A stretch of DNA of 64,000 nt from Haemaphysalis longicornis. Its lineage: Eukaryota; Arthropoda; Arachnida; Ixodida; Ixodidae. The stretch is taken from contig CM023454.1 of NCBI GenBank assembly GCA_013339765.2, forward strand, positions 62,377,878-62,441,877. Direction: 5' to 3'. The notes under the pieces were generated by a model, which saw nothing but the letters and a program-made list of their open reading frames with translations, had not been told where the DNA came from and searched no databases. Both the position numbers and the translations under genes were made by a program. Positions 45,239-55,204 of this stretch are shown here, in pieces. Positions within the stretch are counted from its first letter, which is position 1; the number at the start of each line of letters is the position of its first letter.

Positions 45239-45361
45239 CATTTTTTCTCCACTTTCTTTCTGACCAAATTCTTTAATTGTTTCAATGACCTACCATATCC
45301 TGCCATCGGCTTTCCGAGGTTTTCTTGACTGCCAACCTTTATTTCTATATATATTTATATA

Positions 45362-46262
45362 CAGGGTGTCCCAGCTATCATGCACCAAGATTTAAAAAAG
45401 AGAAAATTGCGTAACTCGAAGAAAACCTAGTGCATAATGTTTGCAGTACTGTGAAGTTGCGGAGAGTAATTTTTTCGTTAATGAGACTTAATTAACTAAT
45501 TCGTAATTAATTATCTAACTCGACAAATACTGTCCTAATCACTAAAGTGTCAATGAGGCACTTGTAGTAACCACGAGGGGCATCTAACTGCGCTATTTTC
45601 AGCGACGAACTAATTGCGTACTCATTTATTTTGACTGATTAAGGAATCCCGCGAAATATGAAAAATACCACGTGACGACGCTTACGCGCGCATTGTAAAG
45701 CAGCGTCCCCAAACAAAGCTGATTGAAAGCAACTGCTTCGCGTGTTATCCGCCCGAAAAGACAGCGCAGTCACCTTGATAATAGCATGCATGGAAGGAGC
45801 AGCAACAGCAAGATTCCCGGGACGCGTGTGCAGATAAGGAACAAACTCGGTCGCGATTTCTTCTTTCATTCTTTTGTTTATTTCATTCTGGCTAACTCAG
45901 AGGCAGCCTGTTTGAGGGCGTTGCTTTACGGTGCGCGCGGAGGCGCCGTCACGTGGTATTTTTCATATTTCGCGGGTTTCCTTTATCAGTCATAATAAAT
46001 GTGTACGCAATTAGTTCATCGCTGAAAATACCGCAGTTAGATGCCCCTCGTGGTTACCTTCAAGTGCCTCATTGACACTTTAGTGATTCGGAGAGTATTA
46101 CTCGAGTTAGATAATTAATTACATTAGTTAATTAAATGTCATTAAAGAAAAAAATACTGTCCCGCTTCTTCACAGTACTGCAACATTATGCACATGGTTT
46201 CTTTCGAGTTACGCCCTTTACTCGTTTTTAAATCTTGGTGCATGATAGCTGGGGACACCCTG
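45362..46262. mobile_element. Foldback/MITE-like DNA element with long inverted arms
   Basis: The element starts CAGGGTGTCCCAGC and ends with its complement GCTGGGGACACCCTG, flanked by TA on both sides, a target duplication typical of Tc1/mariner-type insertions. The two arms (about 45362-45730 and 45890-46262) are imperfect reverse complements of roughly 365 bases, with long exact stretches such as GAGGGGCATCTAACTGCG and AATATGAAAAATACCACGTG. The 160-base centre has no transposase. It is non-autonomous, and the family is not identified. Confidence 0.85.
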
Positions 46263-46766
46263 TATATGTTAATAACATTACAATACAGAAATAGAACATA
46301 TCCATAGATATATATAGTATATAATCTATATATGTAATATATTCCATATGTTATTATATTTTTCTTCTATCTGTTCATATAATAAATAAATAATTTATAC
46401 TGTCAAAAACTGCAAGCCAAGCCTCTGGTTGTCATGAACGATTTCATATTCAAACGAGACCCTCAATCCCACCAGTATCAACCTCGACTCGATACGGCTC
46501 TGCTGCATCTAGTAAGGGGATTTTCCCTTCAGTTGCGTATTATGGTATGTTCGTTCCGTCCGGGGGTGAAACGAAGGCCCTTCGACAACGGTAAGGGCTT
46601 TTACCCCCGCGTGAACGAGTTACAATCGAGCACCAGATTGAAGGAACCCTCCCCTTAGCAAAGGACTCGAACAGAGGCCGCTGGTTGGGGAGAAATGGTT
46701 TTCTTAATTTTCATTTAAATAGTTGCAGATACAAGCGTTCCGGGGTTTTCAAGATGGGCAAGGGCC

Positions 46767-46770
<4 letters not shown>

Positions 46771-46833
<63 letters not shown>
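46771..46833. repeat. Poly-T run, 63 bases
   Basis: An uninterrupted T homopolymer in the low-quality stretch. It is much longer than any other homopolymer here, and an assembly or consensus artefact is likely. Confidence 0.8.
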
Positions 46834-48354
46834 CGGTTGGCCTCCATACCTAGGGGCGATTTTCAAACTGGGTATATGTAGGAGTTGTTTCGTTGGGGTC
46901 CCCCAAAAAAAATATAATTAAAATACGTTTATAATTCCTTCACATTTTCTACTTTTCTCTTCACTCGTTCTGCACCATCCTGCTAGGTTTCCGCGACCCA
47001 TCGTGTATTCCGAGCCCCTTTAAACTACGTAGCGAGGCCTGCTCACTGCCAAAGGAGTAAGATCAAGTGCGACACTCTAATGCGAATGAGTACGGGTAGG
47101 GTCCCCTTCCCCTTCTCTGCTCCCAAAAAAGATATAATTCAAAGTAAAATGCCCCTCTATCTTCTTCTTTGTTTTCTGACTGCCAACCAGGCACCTGTTT
47201 CAAGGCCCGTTTGCCTTTACTTGCGCGCGGAGGGCCTCTCTGGCATTTTTCCAGAGTTAAGAGGGTTTCCTTTATCACTCTAAAATGTGTAGCATTAGTT
47301 TACGCTGAAAAGAACCCCTTCCCCCGTGTTTCCTTCAAGTGGGGCCCCTTACCCCTTTAAGTGACAGATATACTCGATTTAAAAATTAATACAAATGAAG
47401 GAAAATTAGGGGTCATTAAAGAAAAAATACTGGGGCCCCGTCCTCACTCTGGGTGCACTGTTTCTTTCGTTACGCCTTTACTCGTTTTTTAAATCTTTTG
47501 CATGGATAAGCTGGGACACCCTGTATTATGTTTGGCAGTTTCAAATACTATAAGTTACTCTACATTCTAATAGCCCCCCATATATTAAAGAAAAATATAT
47601 ACTAATATATATTTTAATAATATCTATATTTCTCCACTGGGATTTTTCTTCATTTCTTTCTTTCTTCCAAATTCTTAATCTGTTTCAATGATCTACCTAA
47701 TCCTCCCCTTTGCTTCCGAGGTTTTCTCGACTGCCAACCTTATTTCTGTGTTATTTTCAACGAGCCCTCATTCCTATTCTGATTCGCTAATGCATAGCGA
47801 GGGCCTCTGTTCTGGCAGTCTTGTTGCCAAAGGGAGCTTAAAGGGTTCAAAGCTGGTCGACCACTCTGGACATGTCGTAGACATCGAGTCACGACCCGGG
47901 GGTTAAAAAGAGGTCCCCTTCACCCGATTTGTCCGAATGGCGCTGGCTACCACCCCCAAGCCAGGAAAAAATACCTAACATAAATCCCAGAAAGTGAATG
48001 TGGAAAATCGCGCCGGAGGGTGGTATCGCACCACCGGACTAGGTCGGGGTGGGAATGGGGATCCCTTTCCCTTTTTTCCCCAGATCTTAATCGCAATGTC
48101 TACACATCTCCAGTCTTTGCTTTCCGAGGTTTTGAAACCCTTTTTGTGCTTTTTTCATCAACGAGCCCCTCTCGCTAGCTATTCGTACAGCATAGCAGGG
48201 TGAATTGGAGCTCGTTGAAAATAAGAAGAAATACGGCAGTCACCAACCTCGGAAGCAAGGCATGGAATGGTGGGTTAAAAAATCCTTACCCGATTAAGTA
48301 ATTGCCTGGTAACAAGCAAGGAAAAAAGAAGAAAAATCCCCCAGAAATGGGGAC

Positions 48355-48420
48355 CGAACCCACCCCGATAGCGTCTGGTGCTATACCAACTCGGCTATCT
48401 GGGTCGCGTGGTTCCGCATC
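48355..48420 (-). other. Second type of tRNA-like sequence
   Basis: The minus strand has TAGCCGAGTTGGTATAGCA (D-arm, box A-like) followed by GGGTTCGGTCCCC (T-arm, box B-like) and a T-rich stretch. It differs from the main array type. It lies in the low-quality stretch, so it may be a corrupted copy. Confidence 0.35.
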
Positions 48421-48809
48421 CCACTTCTGGGGGTATTTATTTACTTCACGTTTCTTTGCTTGGGGGTTGTAGCCAGCGCATTCGACTAATCGGGGTTTCA
48501 GGAGATCTCTTTCAACCCCCTGGCTACCGAGGTTTCTACGACTGTCCAACCTCGTATTTCTGTGTTGAAAAGCCCTCTTGCTCCTATTGGCATTCAAGAC
48601 TGCCAGACGAGGCCCTCGCTATGCATTGATCAAAGGGTAGGCAATGAGGGTCAGTTGGAATACAGACAAATTGGCATGTCGAGAAAACTCGGTCACGCCC
48701 GGGGGTTAAAAGAAGGTCCCCTTCACCCCGTGTAGTCGATGGCGTTGGCTACCACCTTAAGGACAGAAATAAGCAGTAAAATAAATACCCCAGAAAGTGA
48801 TGGGAACAC

Positions 48810-48880
48810 ATCGCCCCGTAGCCGAAGTGGTGATGCGAGACCTATCGAGGCGTGGGTTCGGTCCCACTCTGGCGGGTATT
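48810..48880 (+). other. Degenerate tRNA-like sequence
   Basis: GTAGCCGAAGTGGTGATGCG then GTGGGTTCGGTCCCACTCTGGCGGG and TTTTTTT. The T-arm and terminator are kept, and the anticodon arm is lost. Confidence 0.35.
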
Positions 48881-49280
48881 TTTTTCTTCCCTTTTCTCGC
48901 TTCAAATAAAAAGAAAATATCTTCACACGTTTTTTAAATTCTTAAACTGTTTCAATGATCTACCCATCCTCCCCTTTGCTTTCGAGGTTTTCTCGACTGC
49001 CAACCCTTTTTCTGTGTTATTTTCAACGAGCCCCTCATTTCCTAATCTTATTACATGCATAGCTAGGGCCTCTGTTCTGGCAGTCTTGTTGCCAAAGGGA
49101 GCTTAAGAGGGTTCAAAGCTGGTCGACCACTTGACATGTCGTAGACACTCGAGTCACGCCCGGGGGTTAAAAGAAGGTCCCCTTCACCCCGATGTAGTCC
49201 GATGGCGCTGGCTACCACCCCCAAGCACAGGAAACAAACATACCTAAATAAATACCCCAGAAAGTGAATGGGAAATCGTC

Positions 49281-49350
49281 CCGCCGGTAGCGTATGGTTA
49301 TCGCACCAGACCGGTATCTGGAGGCGTGGGTTCGGATCCCACCTGGCGGG
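49281..49350 (+). tRNA. tRNA-like core, array copy 1
   Basis: Matches the 53006 core with small deletions in the D-loop and anticodon loop. A TTTTTT run follows. Confidence 0.35.
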
Positions 49351-49727
49351 CATTTTTTCTTCACTTTCTTTCTTTCTTTCCCAAATTCTAACTGTTTCAA
49401 TGATCTACCACATCCTCCCCTTTGCTTTCCGAGGTTTTCTGACTGCCAACCCTTATTTCTGTGTTATTTCAACGAGCCCCTCATTTCCTATCTATTCGCT
49501 ACATGCATAGCGAGGGCCTCGGTTCTGGCAGTCTTGATGCCAAGGTAGCTTAAGAGGGTTCCAAGCTGTTCGACCACTCTGGACATGTCGTAGACACTCG
49601 AGTCACGACCCGGGGTTAAAAGAAGGTCCCCTTCACCCCGATTAGTCCGAATGGCGCTGGCTACCACCCCAAGCACAGGAACAACATACCTAACATAAAT
49701 CCCCAGAAAGTGAATGGGAAAATCGCC

Positions 49728-49797
49728 CCGCCGTAGCGTAGTGGTTATCGCACAGACCGGTATCTGGAGGTCGTGGGTTCGGATCCCACCTGGCGGG
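49728..49797 (+). tRNA. tRNA-like core, array copy 2
   Basis: Same core with three single-base losses. The T-arm is intact, and the following T-run is shortened. Confidence 0.35.
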
Positions 49798-50161
49798 ATT
49801 TTTCTCACTTTCTTTCTTTCTTTCCAAATTCTTAATCTGTTTCAATGATCTACCACATCCTCCCTTTGCTTTCCGAGGTTTTCTCGACTGCCAACCTTAT
49901 TTCTGTGTTATTTCACGAGCCCTCATTTCCTATTCTATTCGCTACATGCATAGCGAGGGCCCTGTTCTGGCAGTCTTGTTGCAAGGGAGCTTAAGGGGTT
50001 CAAGCTGGTCGACCACTGGACATGTCGTAGACACTCGAGTCACGACCGGGGGTTAAAAGAAGGTCCCCTTCACCCCGATTAGTCAATGGCGCTGGCTACC
50101 ACCCCCAAGCACAGGAACAACAACCTAACATAAATACCCCAGAAAGTGAATGGAAATCGCC

Positions 50162-50230
50162 CGCCGGTGCGTAGGGTTATCGCACCAGACCGTATTCTGG
50201 AGGTCGTGGGTTCGGATCCCACCTGGCGGG
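50162..50230 (+). tRNA. tRNA-like core, array copy 3
   Basis: Single-base losses in the D-arm and anticodon loop. T-arm and TTTTTT run are intact. The next core follows only 111 bases on. Confidence 0.35.
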
Positions 50231-50272
50231 CATTTTTTCTTCACTTTCTTTCTTAAGTGAGGGAAAATCGCC

Positions 50273-50343
50273 CCGCCGGTAGCGTAGTGGTTATCGCACC
50301 AGACCGTATCTGGAGGTCGTGGGTTCGGATCCCACCTGGCGGG
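50273..50343 (+). tRNA. tRNA-like core, array copy 4
   Basis: Core with intact acceptor, D- and T-arms and two bases lost in the anticodon arm. The unit between this and copy 3 is deleted. Confidence 0.38.
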
Positions 50344-50714
50344 CATTTTTTCTCACTTCTTCTTTCTTTCCAAATCTTAATCTGTTTCATGATCTACCAC
50401 TCCTCCTTTGCTTTCCGAGTTTTCTCGACTGCCAACCCTTATTTCTGTGTTATTTTCAACGAGCCCCTCATTTCCTATTCTTATTCGCTACATCATAGCG
50501 AGGGCTCTGTTCTGGCAGTCTTGTTGCCAAGGGAGCTTAAGAGGGTTCAAAGCTGGTCGACCACTCTGACATGTCGTAGACACTCGAGTCACGACCCGGG
50601 GGTTAAAAAGAAGTCCCCTTCACCCGATTAGTCCGAATGGCGCTGGCTACCACCCCAAGCACAGGAAACACATACCTAACATAAATACCCCAGAAAGTGA
50701 ATGGGAAAATCGCC

Positions 50715-50784
50715 CCGCGGTAGCGTAGTGGTTATCGCACCAGACGTATTCTGGAGGTCGTGGGTTCGGATCCCACCTGGCGGG
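50715..50784 (+). tRNA. tRNA-like core, array copy 5
   Basis: One base lost in the acceptor and two in the anticodon loop. T-arm intact, T-run present. Confidence 0.35.
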
Positions 50785-51161
50785 CATTTTTCTTCACTTT
50801 CTTTCTTTCTTTCCAAATTCTTAATCTGTTTCAATGATCTACCACATCCTCCCCTTGCTTTCGAGGTTTTCTCGACTGCCAACCCTTATTTCTGTGTTAT
50901 TTTCAACGAGCCCTCATTTCCTATTCTATTCGCTACATGCATAGCGAGGGCCTCTGTTCTGGCAGTCTTGTTGCAAAGGGAGTAAGAGGGTTCAAGCTGG
51001 TCGACCACTCTGGACATGTCGTAGACACTCGAGTCACGCCGGGGTTAAAAAGAAGGTCCCCTTCACCCGATTAGTCCGAATGGCGCTGGCTACCACCCCC
51101 AAGCACAGGAAACAAACATACCTAACATAAATACCCCAGAAAAGTGAATGGGAAAATCGCC

Positions 51162-51236
51162 CCGCCCGGTAGCGTAGTGGTTATCGCACCAGATCCGGTA
51201 TTCTGGAGGTCGTGGGTTCGGATCCCACCTGGCGGG
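51162..51236 (+). tRNA. tRNA-like core, array copy 6
   Basis: All arms are present, with an extra C in the acceptor and an extra T in the anticodon stem. TTTTTT follows. Confidence 0.38.
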
Positions 51237-51627
51237 CATTTTTTCTTCACTTTCTTTCTTTCTTCCAAATTCTTAATCTGTTTCAATGATTCTACCACAT
51301 CCTCCCCTTTGCTTTCCGAGGTTTTCTCGACTGCCAACCCTTATTTCTGTGTTATTTTCAACGAGCCCCTCATTTCCTAATTCTTATTCGCTACATGCAT
51401 AGCGAGGGCCTCTGTTCTGGCAGTCTTGTTGCCAAAGGGAGCTTAAGAGGGTTCAAAGCTCGGTCGACCACTCTGGACATGTCGTAGACACTCGAGTCAC
51501 GACCCGGGGGTTAAAAAGAAGGTCCCCTTCACCCCGATTAGTCCGAATGGCGCTGGCTAACCACCCCCAAGCACAGGAAACAAGCATACCTAACATAAAT
51601 ACCCCAGAAAGTGAATGGGAAATCGCC

Positions 51628-51701
51628 CCGCCGGTAGCCGTAGTGGTTATCGCACCAGACCGGTATTCTGGAGGTCGTGGGTTCGGATCCCACCTGGCGG
51701 G
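51628..51701 (+). tRNA. tRNA-like core, array copy 7
   Basis: Full core with one extra C in the D-arm. TTTTTT follows. Confidence 0.4.
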
Positions 51702-52090
51702 CATTTTTTCTTCACTTTCTTTCTTTCTTTCCAAATTCTTAATCTGTTTCATGATCTACCACATCCTCCCCTTTTGCTTTCCGATGTTTTCTCGACTGCC
51801 AACCCTTATTTCTGTGTTATTTTCAACGAGCCCCTCATTTCCTATCTTGATTCGCTACATGCATAGCGAGGGCCTCTGTTCTGGCAGTCTTGTTTGCCAA
51901 AGGGAGCTTAAGAGGGTTCAAAGCTGGTCGACCACTCTGGACATGTCGTAGACACTCGAGTCACGACCCGGGGGTTAAAAAGAAGGTCCCCTTCACCCCG
52001 ATTAGTCCGAATGGCGCTGGCTACCACCCCCAAGCACAGGAAACAACATACCTAACATAAATACCCCAGAAAGTGAATGGGAAAATCGCC

Positions 52091-52162
52091 CCGCCGGGTA
52101 GCGTAGTGGTTATCGCACCAGACCGGTATTCTGGAGTCGTGGGTTCGGATCCCACCTGGCGG
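52091..52162 (+). tRNA. tRNA-like core, array copy 8
   Basis: Core with an extra G in the acceptor and one base lost in the variable loop and one near the end. TTTTTT follows. Confidence 0.38.
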
Positions 52163-52549
52163 CATTTTTTCTTCCACTTTCTTTCTTTCTTTCCAAATTC
52201 TTAACTGTTTTCAATGATCTACCACATCCTCCCCTTTGCTTTCCGAGGTTTTCTCGACTGCCAACCCTATTTCTGTGTTATTTTCAACGAGCCCTCATTT
52301 CCTATTCTGATTCGCTACATGCATAGCGAGGGCCTCTGTTCTGGCAGTCTTGTTGCCAAAGGGAGCTTAAGAGGGTTCAAAGGGCTGGTCGACCACTCTG
52401 GACATGTCGTAGACACTCGAGTCACGACCCGGGGGTTAAAAAGAAGGTCCCCTTCACCCCGATAGTCCGAATGGCGCTGGCTACCACCCCCAAGCACAGG
52501 AAACAACATACCTAACATAAATACCCCAGAAAGGAATGGGAAAATCGCC

Positions 52550-52620
52550 CCGCGGTAGCGTAGTGGTTATCGCACCAGACCGGTATTCTGGAGTCGTGGG
52601 TTCGGATCCCACCTGGCGGG
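52550..52620 (+). tRNA. tRNA-like core, array copy 9
   Basis: One base lost in the acceptor and one in the variable loop. Anticodon and T-arms intact. TTTTTT follows. Confidence 0.38.
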
Positions 52621-53005
52621 CATTTTTTCTTCACTTTCTTTCTTTCTTTCCAAATTCTTAATCTGTTTCAATGATCTACCACATCCTCCCCTTTGCTTTC
52701 CGAGGTTTTCTCGACTGCCAACCCTTATTTCTGTGTTATTTTCAACGAGCCCCTCATTTCCTAATCTTATTCGCTACATGCATAGCGAGGGCCTCTGTTC
52801 TGGCAGTCTTGTTGCCAAAGGGAGCTTAAGAGGGTTCAAGCTGGTCGACCACTCTGGACATGTCGTAGACACTCGAGTCACGACCCGGGGTTAAAAAGAA
52901 GGTCCCCTTCACCCCGATTAGTCCGAATGGCGCTGGCTACCACCCCCAAGCACAGGAAACAAGATACCTAACATAAATACCCAGAAAGTGAATGGGAAAA
53001 TCGCC

Positions 53006-53078
53006 CCGCCGGTAGCGTAGTGGTTATCGCACCAGACCGGTATTCTGGAGGTCGTGGGTTCGGATCCCACCTGGCGGG
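53006..53078 (+). tRNA. tRNA-like core, best-preserved copy
   Basis: A 73-base cloverleaf of canonical geometry: acceptor CCGCCGG/CTGGCGG (one G-U), TA at 8-9, D-stem GCG/CGC with loop TAGTGGTTAT, anticodon stem CCAGA/TCTGG with loop CCGGTAT, variable AGGTC, T-stem GTGGG/CCCAC with loop TTCGGAT. Internal box A and box B sequences are kept, and a TTTTTT run follows by two bases. The anticodon would be GGT (Thr), which is not used by eukaryotic nuclear tRNAs, and position 33 is C instead of U. It is therefore probably a tRNA-derived repeat, not a translation tRNA. Confidence 0.5.
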
Positions 53079-53193
53079 CATTTTTTCTTCACTTTCTTTC
53101 TTTCTTTCCAAATTCTTAATCTGTTTCAGTGATCTACCACATCCTCCCCTTTGCTTTCCGAGGTTTTCTCGACTGCCAACCCTTATTTCTGTG

Positions 53194-53270
53194 TATTTAT
53201 ATATATTATATATATATATATATATATATCTATTATATATATATATATTTAAATATCTATTTATATATAT
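53194..53270. repeat. (AT)n microsatellite left of G3
   Basis: TA-rich run following a unit fragment ('cttatttctgtgtat') and ending directly at the left LTR of G3. Confidence 0.85.
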
Positions 53271-53514
53271 TGTTAGTTTTGAGGCTATAGCTCGTCTGCC
53301 ACCATAGGTAGCAATTGCTCACTATCATCACCACCGGCTTGAGGTGGTCACTTCTTCATTTCCTGTACAGACTCATCATCATCGACGAGCCCGCTTCTTC
53401 GGAGATCATCATCAGTGCTTGGGCTTGATCGCCATCTTGCGTTCTCGTCGACTCGCCTCCGAATAAAGGAGCTACGAAGCGACGGTCTGGTCGCCTGCTA
53501 TCTACTGCCTCACA
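53271..53514 (+). repeat. G3 5' LTR
   Basis: Begins TGTTAGTTTTGAGG and ends near CCTCACA. Contains GAATAAAGG (about 53460), a likely polyadenylation signal. The right end differs from the 3' copy by a small indel. Confidence 0.8.
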
Positions 53515-53664
53515 ACTTTTGGAGCTGCAACTCGATCCCGAGCTGTACCTCTCCTTCGACACCCCTGGAGCTCCGTTCCGGTCGCCGCTTGCCCCTCGGG
53601 ACCAATGCCCATGTCGCAAGATACTCCCAGTGGCCGCTGTCTCCGCGCCCCTGCAGTGCATCAT

Positions 53665-54320
53665 GACCTGCCCCCAGCGCGATCCGCCCGACTTCTATGG
53701 TCTTCGGGTGGAAGACTGAGGAGTAGCTGTACAGTTACACCCACGTTAGCCAGTTCAATAGGTGAGATGTTCACCACAAACTACTGAACGTTGGCTTCTC
53801 TCTTAAGCAAGCCGCTGAGACATGGTATTTAAACCACCGAGACGACTTTACCGACTGGGCTTGCTTCACTACGGAGCTGCGAAAGATTTTTGGCGCCACC
53901 ATAGCTCGGAGCGGCAACGCAAAGAGGATACTGGATGTCCGCGTGCAGCAAGCTAACGACACCTATACCTCGTACATCGAAGATGTTCTAGCACTGTGCC
54001 ACCGCGTCGACAAAGATATGCCGGAGTCCGACCGTGTCCGTCACATTCTGAAGAGGATCGGCGAGTTCGCGTTCAACGCACTTGTACTTCAGAACCTGGA
54101 CACTGTATCAGACGTAATCTCTACCTGTCAGCGTCTCGATCAACATCAGTCGATCCGCCTTCCACGGGACATAGCCTCTACTCATCATCTTGGAGATGAA
54201 CACCTTCGTGCGTTGATTCGCGCTATAGTTCGCGAGGAAATGTATGGCGACGTCTCTCACTGCACACATGGTGTCCCCTCAACGTCTTCTGCTCCTGGCC
54301 TTAGCTAGATCGTAAAGAGG
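53665..54320 (+). pseudogene. G3 Gag, capsid region
   Basis: Starts near MTCPQRDPPDFYG, is shifted twice before 53790, then runs open: GFSLKQAAETWYLNHRDD, TELRKIFGATI, DTYTSYIEDVLALCHRVDK, STCQRLDQHQSIRLP and LRALIRAIVREEM. A stop at 54306 separates it from the knuckle region. This capsid part would assemble the virus-like particle. Confidence 0.75.
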
Positions 54321-54331
54321 AGCTTGCCGCC

Positions 54332-55150
54332 ATGCAGGTGATTTTGCCTTCTGTTCATCCTGTCGCTCCCTCAACGACGTCTTACTCTGAGGTCGCTGGA
54401 CGGACACAACTGCCGCTGTCCCCACTCACGGCTCAGCCGTCGTCTGGCTATGTGGCGGCCATGCCTCGTGTGCCGAGCTCACCGCCCTACTTTCCAGCCC
54501 GTCAGGATGCCGCCATCAACCGCCCCGTGTGCTACTATTGCGGCATTCGAGGTCATGTCTCGCGGTTCTGTCGACGTCGCAAACGGGATGAACGACGGGC
54601 TACGCCGCCCATGAACGCGAACACCTGGCCCCGAATTACTACGGCTACCGGCCGCGTGCGTACCTGTCGCCTTCTCGCCGCTCCCCGTCTCCGCCCCAGT
54701 CTAGCGACGTTCTCTGCAGCTCCCGTGGACTATGGCCCCGCTCGCCTTCACCAGGTCACCGCTCGGTATCGCCTCTTCGCCCTGCGGCTCACGTCTCCGA
54801 CCACCGCCCGGAAACTAGTTAATGCAGTTTTGGGAGCAAAAACTGCATCTCCTGCGAATCTTACAAGTCCTCCAGAGCATCCGTCGAACTTGCTGTTTGT
54901 TTTAGTGGAAGGTTTTCGCATCGATGCCCTAATTGACGCTGGTGCTAGTGTTTCAGTCCGAAGCACGGAATTGTGTGCACGCTTACGCAAGGTACAAACA
55001 CCATACAACGGACCTTCTTTACAAGGAGCCAACAGCAGTGTGATTAGGCCCTCCGGACCATGCACGGTGCGGGTTTTCATCGGTGCCCTTCGCCATCATA
55101 TTTCGTGTGCAGTGTTGTCGGCCTGTGCTTATCATTTGATTTTGGGTTGA
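54332..55150 (+). pseudogene. G3 Gag C-terminus (zinc knuckle) and protease
   Basis: An open 272-codon frame. It has a Pro/Ser-rich segment, a CCHC knuckle reading CYYCGIRGHVSRFC (54530-54571) with basic RRRKRDER after it, a linker, then the protease. The protease active site reads DALIDAGASVSV (about 54922-54957), so DTG is DAG, and the flap-side sequence is SLQGANSSVIRPSG. It ends YHLILG where the family normally continues with a conserved strand (LG.DF). A stop at 55148 precedes the RT frame. Confidence 0.75.
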
Positions 55151-55204
55151 GATTTTCTGTTTTCTGCCTCCGCCGTCATTTTCTGTCACCAACCCAAAAT
55201 TGCA

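Larger units (their letters stand above)
44665..45345. repeat. Head-to-head pair of tRNA-like repeat units
   Basis: The left part (44665-45115) is the reverse complement of the array unit seen at 49-53 kb (tRNA-like, then middle segment). The right part (45116-45345) is a unit end in forward orientation with its own tRNA-like region. Each outer end runs into (AT)n sequence, so the pair forms a symmetric (AT)n-unit-unit-(AT)n block. Confidence 0.75.
46263..49270. other. Scrambled, probably low-quality stretch with degenerate repeat copies
   Basis: Holds decayed mixtures of the foldback element (about 47080-47525, ending ggacaccctgta) and of the tRNA-like array unit. Single-base gains and losses are dense, and there is an uninterrupted run of 63 T. 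Unit landmarks such as 'gactgccaacc', 'ggcagtcttgttgcc' and 'cgctggctacc' recur in both orientations. A collapsed or poorly polished repeat is a likely cause, and real decay is possible. Confidence 0.6.
49271..53193 (+). repeat. Tandem array of about 0.46-kb units containing a tRNA-like core
   Basis: Nine forward units plus one extra core. Cores start at 49281, 49728, 50162, 50273, 50715, 51162, 51628, 52091, 52550 and 53006. Spacing is 434-466 bases except for one of 111. Each unit runs: tRNA-like core, T-run, (CTTT)n, 'ctgtttcaatgatctaccacatcc', 'ctcgactgccaaccc', 'tgcatagcgagggcctctgttctggcagtcttg', 'gacatgtcgtagacactcgagtcacg', 'tggcgctggctaccaccc', then the next core. Copies are nearly identical apart from 1-base indels, mostly in short homopolymers, which are fewer toward 53 kb. 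The last unit ends in (AT)n. Head-to-tail amplification of a tRNA-derived repeat is the simplest reading. Confidence 0.88.

Noticed and set aside
48286..52518. Open frames reading 'PARWDPNPR..' or 'PPGGHFF..'
   Set aside because: These are translations of the tRNA-like core and its flank on either strand, repeated in each array unit, and are not proteins.
53006..53078. Genuine tRNA-Thr gene cluster
   Set aside because: Anticodon GGT and C at position 33 are not expected in nuclear tRNA-Thr, and the cores are embedded in a longer tandem repeat. It is described as tRNA-like.
44613..53193. CRISPR-like repetition
   Set aside because: The repeats are about 0.46 kb with tRNA-like cores and no short repeat-spacer pattern, and the DNA is eukaryotic in character.
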